Source: Chitinophaga rupis (GTDB lineage Bacteria > Bacteroidota > Bacteroidia > Chitinophagales > Chitinophagaceae). Taken from it: a DNA stretch of 64,000 nucleotides. The notes below the pieces were generated by a model. It ran no database searches, was not told the origin of the DNA, and saw nothing but the letters and a program-made list of their open reading frames with translations. This document shows positions 7,788 to 15,607 of this stretch, one piece after another; position 1 is the first letter of the stretch; the number at the start of each line of letters is the position of its first letter. The stretch spans positions 62,001 through 126,000 of the forward strand of contig NZ_FOBB01000011.1 of the NCBI RefSeq assembly GCF_900109685.1, given 5' to 3'. The position numbers were made by a program, and so were the translations under genes.

Positions 7788-9011
7788 GCGGGTCCTCAAA
7801 CGCTTAATGGCTGCCGCAGCTATCACTGAAGCGCCGGTGAACAAACCAATGGCAGCGGCCCATAACAGCCACAGGTACAGGATGCTGTTTAACATGAAGA
7901 TAGCAGGGAACCCCTGCATAGCCAATATGATTTCATTAGCGATCACGGCGACGGTGAAAATGATGATCCCGGGTACTGACAGGTCTCTGCCTGTTTCAAA
8001 ATAACCTATGTGCAGCAGGTAAGCAAAAAGATAGAGGGTAACAAATCCCAGCATTACCAGGTGCAGGTAACCTATAATAACAGGCCTGTTACTGAATACC
8101 ATCTCCCCTACTGCTGGAAAAACAATAAAAATTTGTACCGCGGTCTTAACCGCAAATGCGATCATTGATAATGTACCTATTCTTTTTGCAAACGGGCTTA
8201 CTGTTTTAAGCGCTTCTTTTGCAGCCCGCATCATTACGATAAAACTAACCAGTGTAACAACCAGGCAACCGCAGCCTGCCACTGCAATGGCACGTATTAC
8301 AGCATTTGGAAAATGCCACAGGTACGAAAGGGCCAGGGTAGGTAATACCGATACAGACAGGATCGTTGCAAAATGGTTCAGACTGCGTTCCGGAACCTTA
8401 GCGGAAGAATGGCCCAAATGATGAACGAACAGTGAGAAAACACCCAGCGTAAAGAAGCCGTTGTACTGCAGGTGCAAGTAAGTATAGATGGCATCTCTGT
8501 ATAACAAGGTATTCACGGAATGCGATGCCATCATATAAGCCAGCGTAAACGGCCCTACTGACGAAAGCACCATCGCCACCAGTGACGAAACGGCTAATAT
8601 AATTACAGGTTTAGGGGGCATGGCCTTTAAAAGATCTTTTATAAAAAACCAGCTAAATGCATAGGATACTAATATGGAAAGTGTAGAAAAGAGTATTGAA
8701 AAGAACGCGTATCCCTGGAAGGGGAAACTGAACAGCATTCCAACTGCGCTTAGCAGAATGCCTGCCAAAAGCCATTTGTACCGTAGCTGACTGCTATACT
8801 TTTCCGGGAGTACGCGGTAGGTCATTAATGTTAACAGGCCAAGACTTATCCATCCGGTAAATGCAAAATGTGAATGTGCGTGCAATAAGTTCCCGAAATT
8901 AATAGCAGGTATCGGGAATAGTATTTTGCTCCTGAGCAATAGCCCTAACAGCGCCACCACCGACAGGTTAATGAGCGCTATGGTCAGCCAGCTCCTTTCC
9001 CTCTTCAACAT
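7725..9011 (-). CDS. Multi-pass membrane protein, distantly like oxidase/NO-reductase subunit I
   Basis: A protein of 428 residues made almost entirely of about 12 transmembrane helices. The second helix carries LLHAHSHFAFTGW, a His-rich motif like the low-spin heme ligand region of heme-copper oxidase subunit I. Other His residues occur in YTYLHLQYNGF, FVHHLGHS, YLWHFPN and IIGYLHLVMLG. I recall similar Bacteroidetes proteins annotated as oxidase-subunit-I-like, with no proven function. It sits beside nos genes and its promoter carries the same palindrome as the flavodoxin gene, so it probably answers to the same NO- or oxygen-related signal. A heme-binding NO sensor or NO reductase is possible but unproven. 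Its C-terminal 21 codons overlap nosY antisense. Confidence 0.65.
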   Translation of the reverse strand: MLKRERSWLTIALINLSVVALLGLLLRSKILFPIPAINFGNLLHAHSHFAFTGWISLGLLTLMTYRVLPEKYSSQLRYKWLLAGILLSAVGMLFSFPFQGYAFFSILFSTLSILVSYAFSWFFIKDLLKAMPPKPVIILAVSSLVAMVLSSVGPFTLAYMMASHSVNTLLYRDAIYTYLHLQYNGFFTLGVFSLFVHHLGHSSAKVPERSLNHFATILSVSVLPTLALSYLWHFPNAVIRAIAVAGCGCLVVTLVSFIVMMRAAKEALKTVSPFAKRIGTLSMIAFAVKTAVQIFIVFPAVGEMVFSNRPVIIGYLHLVMLGFVTLYLFAYLLHIGYFETGRDLSVPGIIIFTVAVIANEIILAMQGFPAIFMLNSILYLWLLWAAAIGLFTGASVIAAAAIKRLRTRSDILLLKYPGSYYQRNNRPA

Positions 9012-9073
9012 AACTATATTTTTATGAAATGTATTTTAGGATCTGTAAGGCTAAGTTATGACCATTCATAATA

Positions 9074-9091
9074 AAGGACAAATTTATCTTT
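9074..9091 (-). promoter_or_regulatory. Palindromic operator, copy 2 (probable Rrf2-family site)
   Basis: On the minus strand this reads AAAGATAAATTTGTCCTT, identical at 17 of 18 positions to 681-698. It contains TAAATTTG, a perfect -7 element for the gene starting at 9011. No good -33 TTTG is visible at the usual distance, so the promoter may be weak or need an activator. Confidence 0.6.
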
Positions 9092-9180
9092 TAATATTTC
9101 AGCGTTTATTCCTTCCTCAATTAAACGAACCTGTTTAGTATGGTGAGCTTTGATTGCAGGGCGCCCAATTCCGCGGCCTG

Positions 9181-9660
9181 TTATGCTTCTTTTCCGCCCA
9201 GGATGGATTTCAATGCCGGTGCGGAGTAATTCACAGACTTCAGGGTTTTATCATCCTCTGCACGGTAAATCACATACATGCCGTCTATTTCTTTATGGTA
9301 GGCTTCAGTATTTAAGTTAGCCCGGTAGTGCGCTATGGTTTCCGCGGCTTCTTCTGCTGTTTTGCAGGCTTTACTCATGTTGGAGCGGTGCACTTCATCA
9401 AACAGCTCGCAGAATTTTTCGCCCAGGCCAAACTCCAAAGCTGTGCCGGTAAGCACATATTGCAGGTCGCATAGGGCATCTGCCACCTCTACCAGGTCGT
9501 TATTGGCAATGGCATCCCTTAGCTCCTGCAGCTCCTCTTCAAAAAGCCGGATCCTTAATGCGCATCTTTGGGCAGATGGTATAACGGGGTTGGCCTCTAT
9601 GGGTACTTTGAATGTATTATGAAAATCAGCTACCTGGGTCAATACTTTCAGATCTTTCAT
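9181..9660 (-). CDS. MazG-superfamily nucleotide pyrophosphohydrolase-like protein
   Basis: A 159-residue all-alpha protein. The metal-binding pattern of MazG/PRA-PH proteins is visible as RIRLFEEELQELRDAI followed by LVEVADALCDLQYVLTG, that is E-E-x-x-E then E-x-x-D. Members hydrolyse NTPs, dNTPs or phosphoribosyl-ATP to monophosphates and pyrophosphate. The second half, with HKEIDGMYVIYRAEDDKTLKSVNY, is an extra C-terminal strand region found in a stand-alone subgroup. It is 11 bp downstream of a TetR regulator gene and likely co-transcribed with it. The substrate is not predictable here. Confidence 0.8.
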   Translation of the reverse strand: MKDLKVLTQVADFHNTFKVPIEANPVIPSAQRCALRIRLFEEELQELRDAIANNDLVEVADALCDLQYVLTGTALEFGLGEKFCELFDEVHRSNMSKACKTAEEAAETIAHYRANLNTEAYHKEIDGMYVIYRAEDDKTLKSVNYSAPALKSILGGKEA

Positions 9661-9671
9661 GGCTTTTTCGT

Positions 9672-10250
9672 TTATGCCTTTATTAAATGAATGAGCTGCA
9701 TAGCCAGTGTGTGCAGCTGTGTTTTATCCTGGTACAGTAGATAATGCTGCCCCAGGCCACTAAAACTAGCCACTAATAATTGTGCCAGGGTAGCCGGATC
9801 TTTATCCGGGGTAATTTCCCCAGCCTCCTGCGCTTTGGTAAGCAGCTGACGGAAAAGGCTTACCAAAGCATCGTTATTATCTTTCAGCAGCGTGCGTACT
9901 TCTTTATCGGCCTCACAAAGCTCAAAGGATGATTTACCGATCATGCAGGCATGATGATCTGTCACCATTTTGTCCGCTACCTTATCTATAATATGTGTAA
10001 TGGCTGCCATGGGCGACTGTTCATTAGCCGCTATACGCTGGTAATGCGCAAAGGTGCATTCAATATAATTACAAAGGCATTGTACAAACAGCTCGTGCTT
10101 ACTGCCATAAGTGTTGTAGATGCTTCCGGGATTCAGGTCCATTGACCGTCCCAGGTCCGTAATGGAGGTGGCATGGTAACCTTTTTCCCAAAAGGTATCG
10201 CGGGCTTTTACCAACTTCTCATGCTGATCAAATTCGAGGCTACGTGGCAT
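9672..10250 (-). CDS. TetR/AcrR family transcriptional regulator
   Basis: A 192-residue repressor-type regulator. The N-terminal HTH spans about residues 10-55, with DTFWEKGYHATSITDLGRSM and the recognition helix LNPGSIYNTYGSKHELF. The helical ligand-binding domain carries CMIGKSSFELCEAD, resembling the TetR_C (YjdC/AcrR-like) group. It leads a two-gene operon with the MazG-like gene. Its own ligand and targets are unknown; a likely autoregulatory site would be in the 10251-10300 gap, but I see no clear palindrome there. Confidence 0.9.
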   Translation of the reverse strand: MPRSLEFDQHEKLVKARDTFWEKGYHATSITDLGRSMDLNPGSIYNTYGSKHELFVQCLCNYIECTFAHYQRIAANEQSPMAAITHIIDKVADKMVTDHHACMIGKSSFELCEADKEVRTLLKDNNDALVSLFRQLLTKAQEAGEITPDKDPATLAQLLVASFSGLGQHYLLYQDKTQLHTLAMQLIHLIKA

Positions 10251-10372
10251 AATACCATAAAAATAAATATTTTTGAGCCTTCACCTGCATTCTCTTCACC
10301 CAATAAACCCACCGCCATGGAAAACCTGGGTAAGCCTTTTACCGGAGTTGCAAATTTCTTTTATCCCTGTTA

Positions 10373-10641
10373 GTGCTCATTTTTTTACCTGCCTGGACCT
10401 TGGCAGGCTGGCTATGCCTTGCCGTGTTTGGTACTGCTGCACAGCCTACCTGCTGCGGTATGACCGCTCCCTGCTGGCACGCCGGCTAAAAGCCGGGCCG
10501 GGTAAGGAAAAAGAAAAGGTGATGGTTGTGCGGATCCTGGATGAAGAGCGGCTTTTATCGGCACACCTGAACGGCTACCGGTAATATATGGGTAAAACAA
10601 GATACCAGCTGCTGCCCGGTGTGGTGAAAATGAAGGTATAA
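10373..10641 (+). pseudogene. Decayed isoprenylcysteine carboxyl methyltransferase-family gene
   Basis: Three fragments of one family are still readable in order. In one frame from 10373, LIFLPAWTLAGWLCLAVFG resembles the first membrane helix. One frame over, at about 10447-10530, is YLLRYDRSLLARRLKAGPG, the family's LLERR motif. Then DEERLLSAHLNGYR, an in-frame TAA at 10582-10584, and YMGKTRYQLLPGVV resemble the C-terminal EExxL...GYxxYxxxxxYRLxPGVW signature. The frameshift, the missing central membrane part and the nonsense codon together mean it cannot encode a working enzyme. It lies between the TetR gene and tRNA-Glu. Confidence 0.7.
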
Positions 10642-10645
10642 AAAA

Positions 10646-10676
10646 TTTGCTTTTTACTATCTTTTACTTACTTTTG
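10646..10676 (+). promoter_or_regulatory. Promoter of tRNA-Glu
   Basis: TTTG at 10646-10649, a 19-bp spacer and TACTTTTG at 10669-10676 match the Bacteroidetes consensus fully. The element ends 18 bp before the mature tRNA 5' end. Confidence 0.7.
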
Positions 10677-10694
10677 CCATCCCTTAAACGGAAT

Positions 10695-10766
10695 GCCGCG
10701 TTGGTCAAGGGGTTAAGACGCATCCCTTTCACGGATGAATCACGGGTTCGATTCCCGTACGCGGTA
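10695..10766 (+). tRNA. tRNA-Glu (anticodon TTC)
   Basis: A full cloverleaf of 72 bases can be folded. The acceptor stem is GCCGCGT with ACGCGGT (a G-U first pair), the D arm has GGTCAAGGGGTTAAGAC, the anticodon loop CTTTCAC gives TTC, and the T arm is ACGGG-TTCGATT-CCCGT. CCA is not encoded. The D-arm/anticodon pattern is the standard bacterial tRNA-Glu sequence. Confidence 0.95.
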
Positions 10767-10777
10767 CAAGGAATCTG

Positions 10778-10805
10778 AAAGGTCGCCAAAGGCGGCCTTT
10801 TTTGT
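10778..10805 (+). terminator. Terminator after tRNA-Glu
   Basis: AAAGGTCGCC (10778-10787), a 3-base loop and GGCGGCCTTT (10791-10800) form a stem with one G-T pair, followed by TTTTGTTG. Confidence 0.85.
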
Positions 10806-10843
10806 TGTAACCCGGTCCCCTATCATCTTCCTGCCATTCCCCC

Positions 10844-11395
10844 TCACTGTTTCAAATAATGAAGCGCCACACATCCCGATTTAAAATGTATGGTATTGGC
10901 CAGCTTTAGATCAAGTTTCTCCTGGAGGCTTCCCGCCTCCAGCAATGGTCTTCCCTTTCCCACGATCACCGGATGAACAACCAGGTTAAATTCATCGATA
11001 AGGCTTGCAGCAATCAACTCCGGAAGCAGGCTTACACTGTCTACTGAAATTTTTTTACCGGGTTGCTGTTTCAGCTTCAGGAGCTCTGCCGCAGGGTTGC
11101 TACGGATAATCCGCGTATTTGCGCCGGCGCTGTCCAATGATCGCGAAACAACAACGCTATCAATAGCGCTAAGCCTTTTCGCAAATCTATTTTCAGCTGC
11201 TGTGCCGGATTGATCTTCCGCAACATCGCTCCAATAGGGGAACATGAGCTGGTACATCACACGGCCAAAAAAGAGCAGGTCAACATCATCCATCATTTCT
11301 GTAAAATAATCCATCAGCTCTTCGCTTGGATTAAAAATAGTATGATCGCAGTAGCCGTCTATGCTAATGTTCATGCCAAATGTTACAGTTCTCAT
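10844..11395 (-). CDS. Dihydrofolate reductase family protein (RibD C-terminal-like)
   Basis: A 183-residue protein with the DHFR fold. It has the N-terminal strand MRTVTFGMNISIDGYCDH, the segment LLFFGRVMYQLM and the late motif HPVIVGKGRPLLE, typical of the RibD_C/YyaP-like group. These proteins bind NADPH; most are uncharacterised reductases, not true folate enzymes. I chose the ATG at 11395 because the upstream in-frame start at 11431 would add twelve residues that break the family-typical N-terminus. The gene stands alone, convergent with the tRNA. Confidence 0.87.
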   Translation of the reverse strand: MRTVTFGMNISIDGYCDHTIFNPSEELMDYFTEMMDDVDLLFFGRVMYQLMFPYWSDVAEDQSGTAAENRFAKRLSAIDSVVVSRSLDSAGANTRIIRSNPAAELLKLKQQPGKKISVDSVSLLPELIAASLIDEFNLVVHPVIVGKGRPLLEAGSLQEKLDLKLANTIHFKSGCVALHYLKQ

Positions 11396-11644
11396 GTTAT
11401 TAGTGTTTAAGCTAAAACTAAGTAAGGTCATTAAATATTATGAGGGTACTCCGCGACAAATAAAGGGTCTTTAACGCCAATCTCCCAATCCATCATCTGA
11501 ATAACCTTACATTTTACTTCCCAAATAAAAAAATACAGCGCTGCCGTTATAATAGGTATTTTGACAAATTTAAGCGCGGGTGAAATGGAAATTCAGGGGC
11601 CTTCATGGCTTACTTTCCCGGCCGGACATTTTTTCGATGAGCTT

Positions 11645-12391
11645 ATGTTTTCAACGCTTATATGCATAATAGGCATCAGCTTCTTAGCAACGCTGGTGCG
11701 CTCTACTTTCGGGTTTGGGGAATCCCTGATCGCCGTTCCCTTATTTGTGCTTTTTCTCCCGCTTAATGTAGCGGTTCCGTTATCCGTACTGATGTCCGTT
11801 TTTGTGGCATCTGTAGTTGTTATCCAGGATAACCGGGAGATCCATTTTAACAGTGCCAGGTGGCTGATCCTGTATGCCATGCTGGGCATACCGCTGGGCC
11901 TACTGATCCTTACATACGGGAACGAATACTGGGTAAAGATAATTTTAGGATTACTTATTATAGGCTATAGTACTTATACCTTACTGCTAAAGAACACACC
12001 ACAGCTTGAACATGACAGCCGCTTCTGGCTGTTTACCTGCGGTTTTTTATCAGGTGTGCTTGGCGGGGCTTACGGTCTTAATGGCCCACCGCTGGTAGTG
12101 TACGGCAATATGAGAAAATGGAGCGCAAAACATTTCAGGGCCACCCTTCAGGCTTACTTCCTGCCTGCCAGCTTTATTGGTATTGTTGGTTATGCTATAC
12201 AGGGTTTGCTGGGATTAGAAGTGATCAGATATTTTCTGTTTTGCCTGCCTGCTATAGTACCTGCTATTTTTCTGGGCAGGTATTTCAACCGTAAGCTACA
12301 GGATGGCTCATTCTTCAGATATATTTATTGGGGCTTGATCGCTATTGGTTTATTACTGATCATTTTTACCCTGTCGGGAATGAAGCATTAA
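11645..12391 (+). CDS. TauE/SafE family membrane permease
   Basis: A permease of about 248 residues with eight predicted transmembrane helices in two repeats. The first carries FLATLVRSTFGFGESLIAVPL and the second FLSGVLGGAYGLNGPPLVVYG, both standard TauE/SafE signatures. The family exports or imports sulfite, sulfonates or other small anions. The ATG at 11645 begins directly at the first helix; an ATG at 11585 would add a 20-residue cytoplasmic tail and is also possible. No neighbouring gene points to a substrate. Confidence 0.88.
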   Translation: MFSTLICIIGISFLATLVRSTFGFGESLIAVPLFVLFLPLNVAVPLSVLMSVFVASVVVIQDNREIHFNSARWLILYAMLGIPLGLLILTYGNEYWVKIILGLLIIGYSTYTLLLKNTPQLEHDSRFWLFTCGFLSGVLGGAYGLNGPPLVVYGNMRKWSAKHFRATLQAYFLPASFIGIVGYAIQGLLGLEVIRYFLFCLPAIVPAIFLGRYFNRKLQDGSFFRYIYWGLIAIGLLLIIFTLSGMKH

Positions 12392-12403
12392 AACTCCTTA
12401 TAG

Positions 12404-13246
12404 TTAGATTTCAAAATCTACCGAAATAGTAAGCTCCCTCCAATCCTCTATCTCCTGCGTCATAACCTTAAGCTTTTCCGACGCCCGGCTATAGGCATCT
12501 TTCCCTAAGTACAGGTGCAGCGGCGGTTGTTCACTTTCGGATAATTGGATCAGTATTTCAGCCGCGCGGCCAGGGTCGCCGGGCTGTTTGCCGTTACCAG
12601 CCAGGTAGCGGGCCTGTGTGTCTTTTACGGCCTGGTAACCATCGATCCTGCTCTCCGTATAAGCCAGCGAGTTTTGGGTGAGAAAGCCGGTACGGAAACC
12701 GGATGGTTCAACTACCGTAACACGGATGCCGAATTCTTTTACATCCAAAGCCAGCACCTCCGAAAACGCTGCTACAGCGGCTTTGGTGGCTGCATATGCC
12801 GCCCAGCCGGGCGCACCTACAAAACCTGCAACCGAACCGATATTTATAATGTAGCCAAACCGTTGCAAACGCATTACCGGTAATATGCGCCTGGTTACGT
12901 TGATGGTTGCAAGCACATTCACGTCAAAGATCTTTTTAATGTCCTGCTCAGCTATCTCCTCAATGGTACCAGCCATGCCGTAACCTGCATTGTTCACCAC
13001 CACGTCTATCTGCCCAAAGGCATCTATAGTTTGCCGTATAGATTCATCAATACAGTCCGGGTTATTCAGGTCTGCTGAAAGCGGCAGAAAACGTCCCGTA
13101 TCTCTCAGGCCTACCGCTTCTTTCAGGAGCTGCGCATTACGGGAGGTGGCGGCTACACGGTAGCCATTTGCCAGCAGCTTTTTCACCAGGGTAAGTCCTA
13201 ATCCCTGGGAAGCGCCCGTTACGTACCATACTTTTGATGTGTTCAT
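12404..13246 (-). CDS. SDR family oxidoreductase (classical)
   Basis: A 280-residue short-chain dehydrogenase/reductase. The NAD(P)-binding TGASQGLG is near residue 10, NNAGYG near 86, and the catalytic Ser plus Y-x-x-x-K appear in GSVAGFVGAPGWAAYAATKAA. Arg residues just after the first strand (ATSRNAQLL) suggest NADPH. It is the last gene of the Crp-headed minus-strand operon, 12 bp after the nitronate-monooxygenase-like gene. The substrate is unknown; close relatives are often annotated only as oxidoreductases. Confidence 0.9.
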   Translation of the reverse strand: MNTSKVWYVTGASQGLGLTLVKKLLANGYRVAATSRNAQLLKEAVGLRDTGRFLPLSADLNNPDCIDESIRQTIDAFGQIDVVVNNAGYGMAGTIEEIAEQDIKKIFDVNVLATINVTRRILPVMRLQRFGYIINIGSVAGFVGAPGWAAYAATKAAVAAFSEVLALDVKEFGIRVTVVEPSGFRTGFLTQNSLAYTESRIDGYQAVKDTQARYLAGNGKQPGDPGRAAEILIQLSESEQPPLHLYLGKDAYSRASEKLKVMTQEIEDWRELTISVDFEI

Positions 13247-13258
13247 GGTTTTAACTTT

Positions 13259-14344
13259 TTAGCGTGTATATGTTCCGGTTAGAGCGGTGGTTTCTTCAAT
13301 GAGCGACTGCATCAGCGCAGCCGCTTTTTTGTGGCGTAATACCGGCGCTATCTGGCCGCCCCAGAAGAGTATCATATCATGTTTCTGCTGCTCCAGCGAA
13401 GCCTTACGCAATGATGACATGAAGTTGGTTTGCAGCGGGAATGGCAGGATCCTATCTTCCTTTCCTATCAGATCTTTGGCAATACGCGTAGTGATGCCCC
13501 TGCCTAAACGGCCGGTGAAGGCTCTTGACAGCGTAGTATATTTTGCAGCGTCAGAGAATAGCATTTCCCGGTGAATGGGCAGCGCGCCCGATTCATCACA
13601 GGCCAGGAAAGCAGTACCTATCTGCGCTGCATCGGCGCCCAGGGTAAGCGCTGCAGCTATCCCACGGCCGGTAGCAATACCACCTGCGGCAATGATGGGC
13701 AGCTTTACTTTTTCCCGGATCAGCTGCAGCAATACAAAAGTGCCTGTAGTGGATTGTTCAGCCGGGGCCAGGAACGACGGCCGGTGGCCGCCCGATTCAA
13801 AACCTGAGGCAATGATCATATCCACACCGGCATTTTCCAGCGCAATTGCTTCATCCAGCGTGGTAGCCGCTCCCACGGTTTTAATACCCAGCCTGCGGCA
13901 CTGCTCCAGGATATACGCCGTGGGTATGCCAAACATAAAGCTGAATACTTTAGGCTTAATAGTTAGTATAACTTCCACCTGGTTCTCAAACCTCGATCTG
14001 AAAGGCGCCGGCTGTGGCGGCAGGGGTATGCCGGCTTCGTCAAAATAGGGTTTGAACAGCTGTGCAACTTTTTCATATTGTTCAGTGGTAACTGTACCAT
14101 TCACCGCATCGGTATCTGAAACCCACAGGTTAATGTTGTAGGGCTTATCCGTAGCGGCTTTCAATTGCTGGTCCAACGCGTAGATCTCCTGCGGGCTCAT
14201 AGTGTAAGCGCCATAGCCTCCCAGGCCGCCGGCATTGGATACCGTTGCTACCAGCTCAACGGACGACAATCCACCGCCAAAGGGTCCCTGCATAATGGGA
14301 TACTGGATGCCTAAAATCTCACTTGCTTTTGTTTTGTACCACAT
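13259..14344 (-). CDS. Nitronate monooxygenase-family FMN enzyme
   Basis: A 361-residue TIM-barrel flavoprotein. The N-terminus IQYPIMQGPFGGGLSS, the segment VSNAGGLGGYGAYTM, the strand LPIIAAGGIATGRG and the phosphate loop GADAAQIGTAFLACDESG are the standard NMO / 2-nitropropane-dioxygenase signatures. Such enzymes oxidise alkyl nitronates; some homologues are enoyl-ACP reductases (FabK) or quinone reductases. It is grouped with two SDRs and a tautomerase under a Crp/Fnr regulator, suggesting catabolism or detoxification of a small organic compound. The real substrate is not predictable. Confidence 0.88.
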   Translation of the reverse strand: MWYKTKASEILGIQYPIMQGPFGGGLSSVELVATVSNAGGLGGYGAYTMSPQEIYALDQQLKAATDKPYNINLWVSDTDAVNGTVTTEQYEKVAQLFKPYFDEAGIPLPPQPAPFRSRFENQVEVILTIKPKVFSFMFGIPTAYILEQCRRLGIKTVGAATTLDEAIALENAGVDMIIASGFESGGHRPSFLAPAEQSTTGTFVLLQLIREKVKLPIIAAGGIATGRGIAAALTLGADAAQIGTAFLACDESGALPIHREMLFSDAAKYTTLSRAFTGRLGRGITTRIAKDLIGKEDRILPFPLQTNFMSSLRKASLEQQKHDMILFWGGQIAPVLRHKKAAALMQSLIEETTALTGTYTR

Positions 14345-14355
14345 GCCTTGCTATT

Positions 14356-14808
14356 TTAAAGATTAACGTCGCTGATCATTTTATTTACGATGAGCCATTT
14401 GCCATCAATTTTATGGAATGACAGGAACTCGTCATAATTAAACTCATACATTTTTACATGCACTTTAGCTACGGCGATAGAATTGATCACATCCACAGCC
14501 AGGATATCGCCCTTAAACGGTTTGCCCGAATCTTTGGGGCTTTGGCGGTGCGCCACGCCATCCAGGTACTGTTCCAGGGTTTTGGCGTAGGGCTGCCCCT
14601 TTACGTCGCCGAACAATAAGGTACCGGGATGGTACACCTGTGCTAACAGGCTCACGTCACCTTCATAGATCCCTTTGAAGTAAATGTTTTCCAGCGCCTG
14701 TGTAATGGCGGCTTTGTCTTGCAGATCGGTTTGCATTTTCTTTAGTTGTTGCGCTTTCAAACCCGGTACTATCCCGAACAGGAAAGCTGTTAACAAAATT
14801 GCTTTCAT
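14356..14808 (-). CDS. Exported NTF2-like (SnoaL/DUF4440-type) protein
   Basis: A 150-residue protein with a signal peptide (MKAILLTAFLFGIVPGLKAQ) and one cone-shaped NTF2-like domain, marked by ALENIYFKGIYEGDVSLLAQVYHPGTLLFG and FLSFHKIDGKWLIVNKMIS. Family members include lyases, isomerases and non-catalytic ligand binders, so no reaction is assigned. It lies in the Crp-headed operon, 1 bp from the upstream SDR and 11 bp from the NMO gene. Confidence 0.8.
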   Translation of the reverse strand: MKAILLTAFLFGIVPGLKAQQLKKMQTDLQDKAAITQALENIYFKGIYEGDVSLLAQVYHPGTLLFGDVKGQPYAKTLEQYLDGVAHRQSPKDSGKPFKGDILAVDVINSIAVAKVHVKMYEFNYDEFLSFHKIDGKWLIVNKMISDVNL

Positions 14809-14809
14809 A

Positions 14810-15544
14810 TCAGTTTAAATTATGGCCGGCGGCCATGCCACCATCCACATTAATAATGGCGCCATTGATAAAAGTGCTCTTAGCTACGGTATACACCATT
14901 TGCGCTACGTCTTCTACCTCACCCACGCGATTAAGCAGGTGCAGGCCAGCGCTTTTATCATCCTGTCCATTGTGCATAGGCGTGCGTATTACGCCCGGGG
15001 CCACGGTATTAATCCTTATATTACACTTGCCAAACTCCGCTGCCAGCTGAAGGGTAAGCGCATGAATGGCGCCTTTGCTGGACACCGCCGCACTGGCAGG
15101 CACCCCGCCAAAAGCATGGTTAACCATGGGCGTACCAAGGTTGATCACCACACCGTTCTGCTGTTTCAACATTTGCGGGATAACTGCCTGGGTGGTGAAA
15201 TAGGTTCCCTTCAGGTTGGTACTTAAAAAATTATCGAGGTAAGCTTCATCCACTTCCAGGAAAGGTTTGGTGCCAAAGATCCCGGCATTATTCACCAGCA
15301 CATCTGCCGAACCAAATTTTTCAACGGCGGTGGCTACCAGCTTTTCGCCGGTACGCTTATCACTCACATTACCCGCAACCATAGCCAGGTTGAGCCCTGC
15401 GCCAAGCTCCCGGTAAACCTGCTCCAGCTTTTCGGGGGTGGTGGAGTTAATGACCACATTATCGCCCCGCTCTAAAAAATAACGGGCCACTTCTTTTCCG
15501 ATACCGGATGATGCACCGGTAACGATTATTGTTTGCTTTTTCAT
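14810..15544 (-). CDS. SDR-fold protein lacking the canonical catalytic Ser and Tyr
   Basis: A 244-residue SDR. The cofactor motif TGASSGIG and NNAGIFG are intact, as is the C-terminal segment RINTVAPGVIRTPM. In the active-site region the order reads NLGTPMVNHAFGGVPASAAVSSKGA. The Tyr expected four residues before the Lys is Ala, and the upstream Ser is Gly/Thr; I confirmed this directly from the bases near 15090-15130. It may have lost dehydrogenase activity, use other residues, or act as a binding protein. It sits in the Crp-headed operon. Confidence 0.85.
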   Translation of the reverse strand: MKKQTIIVTGASSGIGKEVARYFLERGDNVVINSTTPEKLEQVYRELGAGLNLAMVAGNVSDKRTGEKLVATAVEKFGSADVLVNNAGIFGTKPFLEVDEAYLDNFLSTNLKGTYFTTQAVIPQMLKQQNGVVINLGTPMVNHAFGGVPASAAVSSKGAIHALTLQLAAEFGKCNIRINTVAPGVIRTPMHNGQDDKSAGLHLLNRVGEVEDVAQMVYTVAKSTFINGAIINVDGGMAAGHNLN

Positions 15545-15565
15545 TGGAATAATTCTTTAAGTGAG

Positions 15566-15604
15566 CATGAAACCATTATGAGTTATCCTCATAATGGTTT
15601 CATG
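15566..15604. repeat. Perfect 16-bp inverted repeat inside the Crp-controlled operon
   Basis: Bases 15566-15581 and 15589-15604 are exact reverse complements (CATGAAACCATTATGA) around a 7-base loop. It fills most of the gap between the tautomerase and the SDR gene. On the transcribed strand no T tract follows, so it is more likely an mRNA stability or processing hairpin, or an operator, than a terminator. Confidence 0.75.
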
Positions 15605-15607
15605 GCA

